The notes beneath the pieces are model-generated. The model was not told the DNA's origin. It saw only the letters and a list, made by a program, of their open reading frames with translations, and ran no database searches. Source: Propionispira raffinosivorans DSM 20765 (GTDB lineage: Bacteria > Bacillota > Negativicutes > Selenomonadales > Selenomonadaceae). Taken from it: a stretch of 64,000 bases of DNA. This document shows positions 63,994-64,000 of this stretch, in pieces. The stretch spans positions 62,001 through 126,000 of the forward strand of contig NZ_KB905847.1 of assembly GCF_000381065.1 (NCBI RefSeq), written 5' to 3'. How positions within the stretch are numbered: the stretch's first letter is position 1; every line of letters begins with the position of its first letter. Both the position numbers and the translations under genes were made by a program.

Positions 63994-64000
63994 TTGGAAT
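63994..64000 (+). CDS. Possible gene start at the window edge
   Basis: GGAGGG at 63983-63988 is followed after a short spacer by TTG (63994), and a TATAAT lies about 30 bases upstream of the ribosome site. Only the first two codons are visible, so no product can be named. Confidence 0.35.

Overview
The window reads as AT-rich chromosome from an anaerobic, nitrogen-fixing Firmicute. A clostridial-type nif cluster (NifI1/I2 between nifH and nifD, NifN-NifB fusion, NifV split into omega and alpha), sigma70-type nif promoters, an ECF nickel transporter, LytS/LytR-CstA and a class III ribonucleotide reductase suggest the Negativicutes (Sporomusaceae/Selenomonadales, for example a Pelosinus- or Propionispira-like organism). 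That placement is inference from gene content; there is no rRNA or tRNA in the window and I see no CRISPR, IS transposase or phage gene.

Layout. 0-5 kb: an edge-cut BusR-like regulator, an EamA exporter, and a leftward nikR-nikM-nikN-nikQ-nikO operon behind a 40-bp palindromic operator. 5-11 kb: ahpC with a domain-permuted AhpF-like reductase, a chemoreceptor with an orphan TRAP binding protein, and an AnfO-family gene. 11.5-25 kb: nifH-nifI1-nifI2-nifD-nifK and nifE-nifN/B-nifV(omega)-nifV(alpha)-modA-modB-modC-mop, each block with its own promoter followed by a leader terminator. Together these make the Mo-nitrogenase, its cofactor, homocitrate and the molybdate supply. 25-31 kb: LytS/LytR with three phased operator repeats before cstA (probable pyruvate uptake), then a LacX-like mutarotase. 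31-38 kb: a Zn/Cd P-type ATPase behind an SmtB/CzrA-like operator, alanine dehydrogenase with a sigma54 promoter, an amino-acid permease with a structured leader, and a TyrR-like sigma54 activator. 38-45 kb: orphan mqnE plus two unknown genes, an NlpC/P60 hydrolase, a CadC-like repressor, a dense DnaA-box cluster, threonine ammonia-lyase and three tandem universal stress proteins. 45-53 kb: an L-ascorbate regulon (DeoR-type repressor, ulaG, ulaC, ulaA, ulaB, an unknown FG-GAP-like protein, ulaF, ulaE), then pfkA. 54-58 kb: a Rossmann-chemoreceptor fusion, a sugar MFS transporter and a phosphohexomutase. 58-61.5 kb: a class III ribonucleotide reductase whose glycyl-radical domain is a separate 94-residue gene. 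61.7-64 kb: MscS channel, GNAT acetyltransferase, a 43-residue membrane protein and an edge gene start.

Most notable are the split NrdD, the NAD-binding-like/MCP fusion, a family of small TIR-flanked intergenic repeats (five copies or fragments, two with a conserved hairpin), seven DnaA boxes in 160 bp away from dnaA, and the two nif leaders with attenuator-like terminators. Most terminators are perfect or near-perfect hairpins with U-runs, and most starts given here were chosen from the ribosome binding sites.
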